From Valencia hispanica (taxonomy: Eukaryota > Chordata > Actinopteri > Cyprinodontiformes > Valenciidae), in the NCBI GenBank assembly GCA_963556495.2, contig OY747707.1, forward strand, positions 33,873,871 to 33,937,870: a DNA stretch of 64,000 nucleotides. Direction: 5' to 3'. This document shows positions 36,262-47,419 of the stretch, piece after piece (position 1 is the first letter of the stretch; the number at the start of each line of letters is the position of its first letter). The position numbers and the translations under genes were made by a program. The notes beneath the pieces are model-generated. The model was not told where the DNA came from. It saw only the letters and a program-made list of their open reading frames with translations, and ran no database searches.

Positions 36262-36682
36262 TATAAAGAAAAACTAAGCAATTATAGGTATGGTTAACTT
36301 TGTTTAACTTTGTGAAAGAAACGTAATTTAAGGATGTTCTCTGGAATGGACACTTACAGGTCAGGTCTGCTGCCAGGCCTGAGAGAATGTCAAGAGACGC
36401 TGGTTTATGAGGTGTAACAAATTACTTTTAAGATCTGTTTCCTCCAACTGTAGAGGGGGCAATAAATACCCCCTGGACCTGCTTTCCTACTTTAGGGTTT
36501 GGGTTAGTGGAAAATTACTGGGAGTGACCCACTTGTATAAACCTGGGTTGTAAGTCTGATTTTGTCAAACACAAACCAGGACAAAATGCTTGATCTTTCT
36601 CTCCTTGCATGCAAGAAATAAATCAAAGTACTGTCTCAATCGTCTTTGTTTAAAGTTAGCTGTTCTTACAGCTGCCATTTCA
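36262..36682 (+). repeat. 3' LTR
   Basis: Begins TATAAAGAAAAACTAAGC (the expected TG has become TA) and ends GCCATTTCA. It is 421 bases against 285 in the 5' copy because the 5' copy suffered deletions. Many point differences between the two indicate considerable age. Confidence 0.8.
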
Positions 36683-37999
36683 CACAGTCCCATAGCTGTG
36701 TTCAATCAATCCCCTCAACAAGGAAAGAGTATGGGACAACAGCCAACCTGCCAAGATATAGTCCACCTAAATTGAGGGGCTGGCCTTCATGGACAACTGG
36801 CAAATACCAAACTCTTTGTGAAAGAAAGCGATAAGACTTCCCATACATATCCTGTGTAGCCATGGGGAGACACTACAATCATGGATGACGATATTCTCTA
36901 GTCATTTGGGACCAAATGCAATGTCTTGACCAATATGAAAGACAATCTATAAGAGTGAGAACACTAGGTCTGCATAATACCCTGAACACACCATCCATAC
37001 TCTGAAAGTGGTGGCAGCATCATGCTAAAAATGCAGAAAGATGGCAGACACAGTAGCTCCAGAATCCCTGTCTCTTTACACTTTTTGTTATTTATGTCTA
37101 TCTTTTCCTGGCACATCTATGCCACACCAAGCTACTTTCTTGTGTTGTTTTTGTCTTTTTAATTACTGTGTTTATTTCTTTTTATTTTTTTTACTTTTTT
37201 TTTTTTTACTTTTTTTAATCCCACGGTTTTTTCCCCATTATTAATCACCCAGTGCTCCTACCTAGTTCCAGTCCTGGGGTTCCTGTGTTTATTTCTGCAG
37301 CACATAGTGGCTCAGTGGGAAAACCATTAGTATATGTTGTGCTTCCTAGTATAATGATAGTAAGTTCTATTGTATTCTATTCTATTCTATGCTTGCATCA
37401 TGTTTTTTTTTTCAGCAGGGAAAAGCTGGTCAGAGTTGATAGGAATATGGATGGAGCAAAGTACAGACCAAGACAAGAGATTGGGACGGAGCTTTACCGT
37501 CCAACAGGATCCAAAACATACCAGAACAACAATGGGGTGGTTTAAATCCAAGCAATCATTTCTTGGAATGGCCAAGTCAAAGTCCAGACTTAAATCCAAG
37601 TCACAATCTAAGTCAAGATTTAAAAAATAATGTTTAGCGTTGCTACCCATCAAAGCTGGTGATTTTTTGCAAGTAACAGTTGCAAAAAAAATTTAAAAGC
37701 CTTGATTTTCAAAGCTGGTAGAGACATACATCAAAAGAATTGTAGTTGTAACTGCAGCAAAGGTGGTTCAGTACAGTATTGACTCTGGGGGCTGAAAATA
37801 GACAGACACTTTTTAGATTTTTCTTTGTAAAATCAATCCCATTCGATCTGCCATTTTCCTCCAACGTCACGATGATGCACTACTTGTGTTGTGTACCACA
37901 TAGAATCCCAATAATTGACAATGCGTTTTGAGGTTGGAATGAGTTAAAAAGTGTGAAAGGTTCAATGGGTGTGACTACTTTTGCAAGGTACTGTATAAC

Positions 38000-40190
38000 T
38001 GTTAAAGGAAGGAAAATTAACAAGTCAATTTGAGTCCATTTTCAACAGTCTTTTGGCATTTTGTGGCACAATGGAAACTGCTTCACAGCAGCATCTTTCC
38101 AAGTTGTCTCTCTTCGTCTATAACTGATGAACAAGTCCATAACTCACTTTGCTGAGTACTGAGCTTGCTTGTTGTGCAAATTCAAAAGAAAAAGTGGAAG
38201 TATGCAGCAAAATGTTAAAAATCATTTGATTCGGGTTTGTGGTCGGTACAGGAACAATTTTACACTTATATCTGTAAAAACAGGAACCTATTTAAAGCAT
38301 GACAGCAAACTATGAAAGCTTTGAAAATCAAGCTTTGACGAGACAATTTGCTGTCCTTGTTATCTCTTGTACTTAGCAGCTAATGGAATCTATTTGAAAT
38401 ACTTCAGACTGATATTTGGTCTTTCATTTGCAGCTCAACTCTAAACATTACCTGTCATGAAAACAAATTGTCAGATTTAATAGAAAAAAAAATGTCAAAA
38501 TGGCAGGTAAAGTGCTTATAAAGAACTTTGCTCTTACATTTAACATTAAATGTTATTATCAATTCACAATATTAAATGGCTAAATAAATAACTTGTTTTT
38601 TTTTTCTCAATTTGTCTTTAGGTTACTGATCAGATAAAGAAAAGGGCAAGGTCCGTTTTGAAGCTCTTATTGTGACGGATCCTCTGCACTGAAGGCTTTG
38701 TCCTGGTAATTTGTCTAAAGAAATGGGCTTTTGGCTTTTACAAATTAATTTATTATATAGCTGTGCAAAGTTCAAGCTCAGGCTTATCGGTTCACTCACA
38801 TATGATATCCCAGTCTGCTGGGACTTCATATTGATGTCACCTGTTCAACTAGTACCTATCACTGTGAATGCAGCAAACAAGAATGCAAATGAGCGAAGCA
38901 ATCTTATCTAATTTTTCCAGAAGCTTTTACTGGAGAATCCAATTTGTTACTCTGTCACACCACCTTCTGGACAGACACACAAAAAGCCGCCAGCCACGAG
39001 CTCTGCAATCTAGTGCATCAGCATTAAAACATATACTTTGTGAGATCTGGCAGCTATTCATAAGGAAAAAATGAACCTTATGGTGTTTCTCATTACCTGA
39101 ACGATGTGTGATAGTTTGCAAAAATTGGACTGTTTAGAGTGAGTGCAGATTTGAGCAGACATTTTGATTGACCATCATTTGACAAGTAAATAATTTATTT
39201 TCACCATTTTCAAACTGTCACAGTTATAACTTGTGCATCAAAGCACAAATAAAATATATATTGTGCTGCAGTTAATATCCCTTATCAAAAAAGGCAGTAG
39301 ATTTAACCCAACCCAGGAATATTTAAAATTAATATGACATTCGCCAATGTGCGTGTCAGAATGATGCTTATTCTTCTCATCTTGCCACAACTGTCAGAAA
39401 CTATTAGTTAAACCAGCATTTTAAATTCTAGTAAATGTAGTAAAAAAATGAAAAACATGATTCCACATTTAAAATAACTGTTTCTACAATTGCATTATCA
39501 CCAAGTAGAAACAGCATTAACACATCTAATCTCTATCAGCTTCATGCTGTCGTGCAAGAGGAAATTCTTTTACTGAAGTATCTAATTAGGTTCGACAATT
39601 TAAGAGCTTTGCTGCTATTTTTTTTTGCAATCATGCCTTATTAAAACCCTTATTGAGTGCTCCGTTCTTTCCATCCAATTTATAAAATTACCTTGTAACA
39701 TAAAATTTACTGTAAATTAAAAGAACATAAAACTGTTACTGGAGATATATCAATCAATCGATCAGAATCAAGCAATTTTCTATCCACCAGTTTTGCTCTC
39801 TTGCTTCCCCACCTGTTGCTGTCAGTCAGCTGGCTGAAAGAAAACTAGAGCAAGTTTACCTTGCTTGCAGGAGTTAAATTCAGCAGTTTAAAAATAGTCA
39901 TGAAAGACACTGCCAGTCACAGAGCGGAAACAAAAGATGCCCCAACTATCACTCTTATTAAGGTAAAGCTCTGAAACTATAGCATATAATCTCTGAGCAC
40001 CATGTCAGTAAAGTAACCCATTGGCTACCTGAGCAGAGAGCCTACTTACTGAGAAACAAACCAGCATAATGGCAAAAGGTGAAAACATTCTACACAATGA
40101 CCACTTGAAAATATCACAATACTTTGCAGGTTTTGATCAATACTTTGTGGTTCATCAGCAAGTGTTATAAAAATAATATAGAAAGAGGAG
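38000..40190. other. Intronic DNA, no gene recognised
   Basis: AT-rich sequence without supported features. Confidence 0.5.
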
Positions 40191-40204
40191 TCATAGATAA
40201 TATT

Positions 40205-40260
40205 AACTTGACTTTTATTTAATTGATCCCTTTGGGATAACTCCCTCAGGCAAATCAAAT
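40205..40260 (-). repeat. L2-like LINE 3' tail fragment, reverse
   Basis: The text AATTGATCCCTTTGGGATAA resembles the conserved 3' UTR of L2-like fish LINEs seen at 20230-20287, read on the other strand. It is short and decayed. Confidence 0.4.
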
Positions 40261-40599
40261 TTCTAGCAGCTTATAGATTCAGAAATCACACACACAAAAA
40301 TAGCTGTAAACAGCAAACAAGTGCTTGTAAACGGGAATAGAAATAAAACAGACAATTATAAAAGTAAATAGACAGGTCTGAACAATAACACAAAATATGA
40401 CTGTAATAGTCAAAATATTGTATTATTTCAGTAGCATTGGAACTCATATCTTTACCTTTTAAGTACAACCCACTACGTTTACCGTTATTTTTTTACATTG
40501 TTACACCATGGCAATCAGAGTAATTATTTAATTAGATTAAAATATTTACAATAGGTTTTATCTTATCAAAATGTTATGCCTCAATCACAAACCTGTCAT

Positions 40600-41170
40600 G
40601 ATCTTGCATTACACCTTTCACTGCAGCACTGTATACCACGAACTCTGTAATATCACTAAATCCATTTTTGTCCAGAGTTTCATTATTTTGTCACCAAGAC
40701 CTTGCAGAGACGGTAGGAGAGTCGGGCCGCTGCACAAATTCCTCTGGACACTGTGGTGGCCAATACCTGTGTGAAAATGATGTCTCATGCTCCCTGAAGC
40801 AGTCTTTGACAATTTGAGCCCAATGAAACCTGGCCTTGTCATCTTGGAATATGCCCGCGCCATCAGGGGGGGAAAGAAATTCCCTGATGGAATTTAGTTG
40901 TTCAGTATATTCAGCTGACCACATTATTTGGACTCATAATGTTGCTGAACCTATAGACCTGACCTGTCTTCTGGAACAGAGTAAATCTAGATTTATCAAC
41001 ACACATGACTTTCTTCCATTGACTTTCTTCCATTGTTCCAGAGTTAAATCTTTATGCTATCCATCAAACTGGAGCTTTTTTTTAACGGTGATTCTCACAG
41101 CTGTTTAGTTTCAATTCCATCAGTTTCCTTCTCACTGTATATGTAAATGTTCTCACGTTCACTATCAAAC
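40600..41170 (-). pseudogene. Tc1/mariner-like transposase relic
   Basis: A minus-strand frame (40691-40924) carries GIFQDDKARFHWAQIV, matching the second catalytic Asp region of Tc1/mariner transposases, then YWPPQCPEEF where SPDLNPIE would be expected. Further left and right the homology continues in broken frames. No terminal repeats were identified. This is the C-terminal half of a long-dead copy in opsin intron 1. Confidence 0.65.
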
Positions 41171-41199
41171 AAAGCCATGAGTTTTCCTACATTTTTATT

Positions 41200-41870
41200 T
41201 CCCAAAATAGTTCAGAGATTGCAAATCACAATCATGTAAGATTTTCCTTTTTCCCCAGACACACTTCTTATTGCAACGATGATGGTTCCTTACTACCCTT
41301 CTTGTTCTGAATAATTTTAGTAGTTTCATAAATCTCCTTAGATGTTTTTATTGCTAGATGCCAATGACTTAAGCCTTCTGGAATAGATGACTGACATGAT
41401 GTGTCTTTGGACATTGTTGTTTGAATGAGAAGCTGCTCCCTCCATCAGTAAGAGTTCAAGTTTGCTGCCAGCTGAAACATAATTATCCATGCAATAACTA
41501 TCCAATAATTCCTATTAGCTTTATTAACTACAGATAGCAACTTTTTGTGTGTTACACAGGCAGACAGTGTGTTTGTGCTGAAGACATTTCATTGTTTACC
41601 ATTAAATTAACATTTAAGAAATGCTACAGATACATTCATCTCCAAATGGGAATACAGTTGAACAAAAACACGATTGAGTGTCATCTGCTATATGTTACAT
41701 TAACACTTTCAATTTAGATGTGTCCACATGTAGCCATTATGTCTGCAGAGCCTCTGCTTAGACACTTGTTTGTTTTATGAATAAAAGTTACACTCAAATC
41801 AAAAGTTAAATCACCGAGTTTGAGTTGGACATGCGTTGCTGGAGATTTATTACGTGAGAACAATGGAAGA
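41200..41870. other. Intronic DNA next to exon 1, no gene seen
   Basis: AT-rich sequence leading up to the donor of opsin exon 1. No additional exon or repeat was recognised. Confidence 0.5.
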
Positions 41871-41877
41871 AACGTAC

Positions 41878-42244
41878 CGAAGCAGGAGTTGATGAAGCCG
41901 TACCAGCTGCAGCCGCCGCGGCCCAGCAGCCACTTTCCCCGGATGCTGGAGGCGAAGCTGAGCGTGGTGCCAAACAAACAGACCAGCATGTCGCTGATGC
42001 TGATGTTCAGCAGCAGCATGTTCACCGGCGTGCGCAGCTTCTTGAATTTGCAGAACAGCAGCAGGACTATGAAGTTGTTCAGGAAGCCGAAAGTCATTAT
42101 GAAGCCCAGGACGACGGAAAGCACGACGAAGCCCGCCGGGGAGAGCTTCGCCGCGCCCGCCGACGCGTCCCCCGGCTCCCGGTCATCGCTCTGGTTGAAG
42201 CTGTAATTCAGAGCAACCTGACCAGAAAACATCCTGCGGTCCAT
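41878..42244 (-). CDS. tmtops: TMT opsin, exon 1 (start codon to TM3)
   Basis: The ATG at 42244-42242 opens a 122-codon exon ending TTC G before the donor GTACGT. A second in-frame Met follows four codons later. The product has an extracellular N-terminus with two N-glycosylation sequons (N13-Y-S, N17-Q-S), TM1 (about 38-63, with the FLNN motif), TM2 (about 74-95, LLLNISISDML with the conserved Asp at 85), and the first loop and start of TM3. C112 lies at the TM3 disulfide position. The motif set (CLFGTTLSFASSIRGKW, WYGFINSCFG) fits TMT opsins rather than visual opsins. Joined to exon 2 it gives 236 codons of a class A receptor that normally has TM6, TM7 and a Schiff-base Lys in later exons. 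The exon is GC-rich, unlike its surroundings. Subtype within the TMT family is not settled here. Confidence 0.95.
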
Positions 42245-43784
42245 TCATCTAACTCTGTCTTTGCTTTGGGGGGCTTTGGATACAAAGTCTGTGTAAAACA
42301 ACCGTGCAACTCATTTCATACGAGGAAAGTTTTAAAAAGCAGTGGCTTTCTTGGGTTTTCCCCTGCGCTGATTTTTCTTGCAGAACCTCATGTGTTCAAA
42401 ACGCACATACCTCCACTGGCGACGACAAAAAAAGAAAAACGTTCCAAGAAGAAACAAAGTGTGCCACCTGTTACCTCAATGCATCACTCCTCCTGTGTTC
42501 AGCGCGCACAGACCTGAACAGCTTCTGCTGAGGAACCATACATTTCTGTTAAAAAGTATATCATGCCAGTTTAAATTGAATCGGGATTTTACTGAATTAC
42601 TGTTTCTGGGAATTCTGTCATCTTCAAGTGCATTAGAGTTGATTGTAATCCGTCCACACAGTGCAGACTCCAGTAGGATTAATAGTGCAGAGGTTTCATC
42701 CAACTGCTTTAAAGGGACGGTTGCTCTTACGTCACGAAAGGCTGTGGCGCCTTTGGCCAACGAAGGAGACGCCGTGCATGCCTGTTTCTGTGGTCTTGTG
42801 CTGGTATTTGCTCTAATAAATATTTCTCTTAGGAATTTAAAATGAAAACATTTCTATTAGTTTAATAGTTATATCATGCAGGCTTTCATTTTTGATCTGT
42901 TACTTCACATTAAAAATCTGGGTGAGTCAGGATGAGAAATCTGAATAGACTTGATTACTCTGAGGTTATAGCAAACCAAGGGCTTAGGTTTGTTTTTAAA
43001 ATTGCTGGGGACAATAACCATAAACATGAGTGTGGTTTGAAGATGGGTTGGGGACAATAAATAATCATTCATATATAGGTATCCTTCTGACGTTTTATTA
43101 TATTATACACTGTGGTGTAATAACCGGTGTAAAAATTGAAAGCCCTTTGTGTTTTATTTTGTTTTTCAAACGGCCCTGAAAACCATCATTAGACTGTTGT
43201 CTGGGAAAGACCATGCACAAAGAATAATGTTGACTAAATTAATAATATGTTCGCCCCAGGAGAATGCGCAACAAACAAAACAAACACATTCCCCTTCGCC
43301 GTTCTGTGCGCAGAAACTTCAACTGTAACTTGACTACAGTTTTGCATAAAATAAGAATCAGCTGTGCAACATTCCAGAGAAATAAAAAGGGAAATCATTT
43401 ATTGTAATACTGGGTCATGTTATTTTTATTTATTTATTTATTTATTTATTTATTTTAAACACAAGCAGTTTACAATTCACATCCCTGACCACTTGTTGCA
43501 GACGCGCAGACATTTTTAACTTTACTCACAGAGTTCAGGTAGCTGAATCGATCAAAAAAAAGCTTCCTATGAGAGCATCTGACTGATTTTCATCTCAGAC
43601 CTAGACACGTATTCAAAGCATCGTTATCTGAGAGCTCAGCTGACAGCACCATGGAGAGTTATGGAGCGACTGGAGCGACTGGAGCGCATAGCTGCGGTGC
43701 GGCGGACACAGACCAATGACGGTTTAAAATCAACCGGCGGTTGGGTCGGGATTTGATCTGGAGATAACTGTGGGTAAATGGTCG
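42245..43784. other. 5' flank of the opsin, no gene
   Basis: This contains the presumed 5' UTR and promoter of the opsin on the minus strand, with no clear TATA box. A TTACGTCA site is at 42727-42734. A (TTTA)n tract occupies about 43425-43455. A short CpG-rich patch with three GGAGCGACT-like units is at 43660-43690. Confidence 0.5.
42727..42734. promoter_or_regulatory. CRE/PAR-bZIP-like site upstream of opsin
   Basis: TTACGTCA (minus: TGACGTAA) lies 483 bases upstream of the opsin start codon, in a small GC-rich patch. It matches sites bound by CREB/ATF and resembles D-box elements bound by PAR-bZIP factors. An 8-bp match is expected by chance at some rate, so function is only a suggestion. 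Confidence 0.3.
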
Positions 43785-43786
43785 TA

Positions 43787-44410
43787 CGGTGCCCCTGACA
43801 GGTCACAGCACGCAACTTAAGAAAACACATGCAAAAAGACAAAATACAAGCAAATTGAGAAAACATTTTCATAAATTTGACAACACGTGTGCAGCATTTA
43901 AAAAACGACACAACACATTACAAAAATGCGCTGCAAATAGACCACAACACAACGGAAGTGAAGTGTTTCCAGGAGACACTTAAATGTGATGCACATGGCC
44001 GGACATGCTTGTTGTTGACACGGCTAAAGGCTAACGATAGTTTAGCAGCAGATCCCTGCAATAGGCTGAATCATGCGATCACAATGTTAAAATAAATAAA
44101 AAACAATTACGTTTTATCTTGTTTTCCAACACCACTGACAAACAGAGACGGTGACTGAGCTGTGACTCGAAATCCGTGTCAACAACAAGTATGTCCGGCC
44201 GTGTGCATCACATTTAGGTGTCTCCTGGAAACACTTCACTTCCGTTGTGTTGTGGTCTATTTGCAGCGCATTTTTGTAATGTGTTGTGTCGTTTTTTAAA
44301 TGCTGCACACGTGTTGTCAAATTTATGAAAACGTTTTCTCAATTTGCTTGTGTTTTGTCTTTTTGCATGTGTTTTCTTAAGTTGCGTGTTGTGACCTTTC
44401 AGGGCCACCG
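43787..44410. mobile_element. Foldback element with about 240-bp inverted arms
   Basis: Arms at about 43787-44026 and 44173-44410 are near-perfect reverse complements, separated by about 150 bases. The outer ends are CGGTGCCCCTGACAGGTCAC and (minus) CGGTGGCCCTGAAAGGTCAC. TA flanks both sides. Because the arms match, the same peptide-like frame appears on each strand; it is a shadow, not a gene. A transcript across it would fold into a long hairpin. Superfamily is not certain; a TA duplication would fit Tc1/mariner-type MITEs. Confidence 0.85.
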
Positions 44411-44412
44411 TA

Positions 44413-46985
44413 GGGTCGGGTTAAAAAATAATCTTAATGCATGGTTAGTAAAATTGGACCAGTGCAGGACTATGCAACCGTAAACTGTATACTTCAATTA
44501 CTGCAATTATTTTGTATTTAAAACATATGAGAGGGAAATTAGATATGCAAGCAGAAACTATAGGGGAAACAAATGTATTTTTATGCAGCTATGAAGACGA
44601 ACCGATCTCAAAAATTGTTGCATGACTGAAAAATGGGCTTAAAAGTATGACAGAAATCACAGAGTGCATGCACACCTTGCTCCCTGGGGGAAGACCTGCA
44701 CAGACCTGCGCCATCCTTAGATCCATGGTGTAACATAACTAATAGTGGGCAGCTTGTTGTGCAGTTAGTTTCCAAACCACGTAATTCATAGTTACATACA
44801 ATTTGAGACTGTATGATGTGCGCCAAAGCGTAGCATTGCCAGTAACGTTATTATGACAGACACATTTCATTAGCGAACTTGACTTTAAGTGACCTACAGG
44901 TTTCTTTGAAAAATAGTTCCTCATGTCCAAATTCTTCTTTTTTGCTGCCATCCTTACTCGCTTTTGACACTCATGTGTCACCCAGGTTGCACCTGAGTCC
45001 TCTTGGCGGACTGGAAAGTTTTCCTTCCAGTTTTAGTGCTACTAACAACCAGACATAGCTGCATAGTCTCACCTGACAGCAGGGAAAGGCACAGCCAATC
45101 ACATTGGCCATATATGTTATGGGTAGGACTGCAGTAGAAAACGTAATTAAACTCTTTCTGCACCTCTAGGTAAATGAGACGTTGACAGATCGGTATATTT
45201 CTTTCTCTTTTTTGCTTTCTATCGAGTTTGTTTTTCTTTTCTCGAGGAGATCAAATTATTGGTGGGGACAATTCAATAATCGCTGGATATTGGTGGGGAC
45301 ATGTTCCTTCCGTCCATGCTAATTCAACGCCCTTGTAGCAAACATGACACAATATAAATAAGTGAGCAAATAACTGGATCTAAATCTAAAATTGGTACTG
45401 CTTAGCAGTTTTCTGAAGTGTCCCCGGCAAAATTTGTGATTGGCAGCTGTGTCCCATCCCTACTTTCAAAAAAGCCTGCAGATGAGGATGTTTTTTTGTT
45501 TTTTTTATACCAGCATAGATCTAATACCTACGTCTGCTCCTAACAGATAGTCTATTAATATACTTTTTAAATGTTGCATCTAATTATTTATAATTTAGCT
45601 TTAAATAAAAATAAAACAGTAATCAAATTAGATTAATTTGTACCATTTCTGAAAAAACGCACTCGCGGCATGCTGGGTAATCGGTTTTACAGCCACTGCT
45701 TCATATTGAATCATACTGAAGCAGCTGTCAGCAATTACAATAAAGTGGCCCACACTGCTCATGAATCCGTCATTCTTCTTTAGCTCCAAGAGGTAAGCAA
45801 TAATATATCTTATTTAACAACAAAAGAAGGTTATATTTTAATGTCGGTGCATGTTTGGAGTAAACATAGCTACAGTTCAGCATTTTAAGCTAACATCATT
45901 ATGACCAGTAGCCACAAGAGATAAGTGACAATTGAAAGGAAGGATAAAGCTATGTTCTTCTCTCAAACTGACAGGGAATTATTAATACAACCATATGATC
46001 ATCAGAAATTAATCATAATCAAAAAGGCTAACATCAGGTGCAGATTTGTTTTTCATGTTAATTGGTAGAGCTCACTTATGGTGCAATGTTAGCCGTTCTC
46101 CCTTTATTTTGTGTTGATGACTTGAGGATTGTTTTTAAGCTTAAAATAATATTGTTAGAAAGCCCATGGGTTCTTAGTTCATATCTTATAGTATTGTTTT
46201 TCATTGTTTTCACTACAAGCTGATATATCATTATGTTCATGAATGCGTTTTTTCTTTTCGACATGGTGGGACACCAACTTCAGCTTAACTTTTTTTTAAA
46301 TCAATGAATCCGGTAGTTCACGGACAGCTTGGCTGTGGGAGTGTGGAGTTGACCAGAGAATGGAGCCTGATATAAGATGAATATATTTCTCTGAAAATCT
46401 GATCGCTAATTTGACTATATCCGCCACAAATAATATAACAAGCATCTTTTGTGTTAGGTTTGCTATCATATGGTTATTAATGATTCTTCCTAGCCTACAA
46501 CCTAATGGTGGGTTTTAATGTCATTAAAAAAATATCTGGCTTTCAGCTTTATTGAATAATTGAATGATTTTTAATAACTGTCAATACACTATGGTTGCAT
46601 ACTGTAGTGAAACGTCAAACTGAAGAATACTCAAATATGCATAGCATAGGCTATTTAAAAATTGTCCCCGGCAATATTTCAATTCCACTCAAGTGTAATT
46701 ATATTGTCCCCACCAATTCTCAAAACAAACTGACGCCCTTGGGCATGGGGCACTATTTGCATGTTCAGAAATCTGTTTGTACTACAGGGTGAAGTTGGTA
46801 TCTTTTTTTCTAGAGTCCTATTCCAAACTTCATTAATTTAACCAGAATGCACCTTGAAAAGAAAACAAACTGCAAGGAGAAAGCAGAGATAAACCTGTTT
46901 ACTGTTGAACAGGAATTTTGATAATCTAAAGGGTAAAAGTAGTGATGGACTCAAACATAGATATAAGTGATTGCAGGTAAAAAAA
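44413..46985. other. No gene recognised, repeat fragments
   Basis: Fragments with the phrases GGTGGGGACA and CAACGCCCTTG recur near 45260-45340 and, inverted, near 46660-46745, and again in part near 43010-43060. They look like a decayed dispersed repeat. A CGGCATGCTGGGTAAT motif near 45666 and a donor-like AGAGGTAAGC at about 45788 are noted but do not define an exon. Confidence 0.4.
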
Positions 46986-47056
46986 TCCAATACTCAATTC
47001 AATTCAAAATACTTTATTGATCCCAGAGGGAAATTTAGTGTTTTGTTGTAGCTAAT

Positions 47057-47276
47057 TGTCACGCTGCCCTATTCCTGCCTGATTGTCTTCACCTGTCTGT
47101 CTCATCATCCACACCCGATCCTACTCACCTCCTGCCTTTAAGACCCCTCACTTCCTTTCACTCCCGGCCGGATCATCCTCCCTCCTTAGTTGTCAGTAGC
47201 AATTGTCTATCCCCATGGTGTGTCGTCTTCCTGCTGTCTTCCTTCCCTGCCCGATGTCCAGTGTTTCTGTTCCTGC

Positions 47277-47335
<59 letters not shown>

Positions 47336-47419
47336 CCACCACCTCCTCACTATAATAAACATCCTCCACCTTCCTTCAGCGAGTGCGTTTGGGTCCATTC
47401 TCCACACACCCACGTGACA
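47057..47419 (+). mobile_element. Solo LTR nested in an L2-like LINE
   Basis: Begins TGTCACGCTG and ends CACGTGACA, with an exact 5-bp duplication CTAAT at 47052-47056 and 47420-47424. A CTTTAAGACCC motif (about 47137) may serve as a TATA-like box and AATAAA near 47354 as a poly(A) signal, followed by GCGTTTGGGTCC near the end. It shares this layout with the LTRs at 4368 and 55749. It carries an expanded ATC microsatellite. Confidence 0.85.
47278..47335 (+). repeat. (ATC)n microsatellite
   Basis: Nearly 20 uninterrupted ATC/CAT units, ending in CACCACCACC. It lies inside the solo LTR and gives a spurious polyhistidine frame. Likely length-polymorphic. Confidence 0.95.

Larger units (their letters stand above)
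31864..36682 (+). mobile_element. Degenerate LTR retroelement inside Tc1
   Basis: Two direct repeats of the same LTR flank a 4.1 kb interior. A polypurine tract (AAAAGGGGGGAA) abuts the 3' LTR and a 5-bp duplication surrounds the whole. The interior shows no intact gag, pol or env. A possible start of a gag-like frame near 34631 is broken within a few codons, and unrelated sequence follows. Blocks at about 33300-34140 and 34660-35040 differ in composition and look like later insertions. The element is dead. Whether it derives from a retrovirus or another LTR group cannot be told. Confidence 0.8.
30950..37993 (+). mobile_element. Tc1-like transposon, split by an LTR element
   Basis: The right end is TTTTGCAAGGTACTG followed by TA, a typical Tc1 terminus. 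The degenerate left end lies near 30950-31020 (CATATTTTGTCATGTT). Transposase remnants run in order: an N-terminal part around 31740-31860 (text matching the DNA-binding region of Tc1), then, after the LTR element, pieces at 36690-37030 and 37420-37625 matching the catalytic core (GGTGGCAGCATCATGC, then CAGGATCCAAAACATACCAG and CAAAGTCCAGACTTAAATCC), and a 3' UTR. Stops, indels and a (TA)n/(TACA)n tract (31125-31168) show long decay. Confidence 0.8.
21223..41877 (-). other. Opsin intron 1 (20.7 kb)
   Basis: The intron has GTACGT at its 5' end (41877 downward) and CAG at its 3' end, and splits a glycine codon after the first base. About a third of it is a Tc1 element containing an LTR retroelement (30950-37993). 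The rest is AT-rich with scattered LINE ends and a Tc1 relic. No other gene is evident within it. Confidence 0.85.

Noticed and set aside
42378..42845. 155-codon plus-strand frame upstream of the opsin
   Set aside because: It overlaps the probable opsin promoter antisense, shows no domain, and competes with two other frames of similar length.
43636..44483. Matching 60-90 codon frames on both strands
   Set aside because: They are the two arms of a foldback element read in opposite directions; no protein family is recognised.
47190..47417. Frame encoding a polyhistidine run
   Set aside because: It is a translation of the ATC microsatellite inside an LTR.
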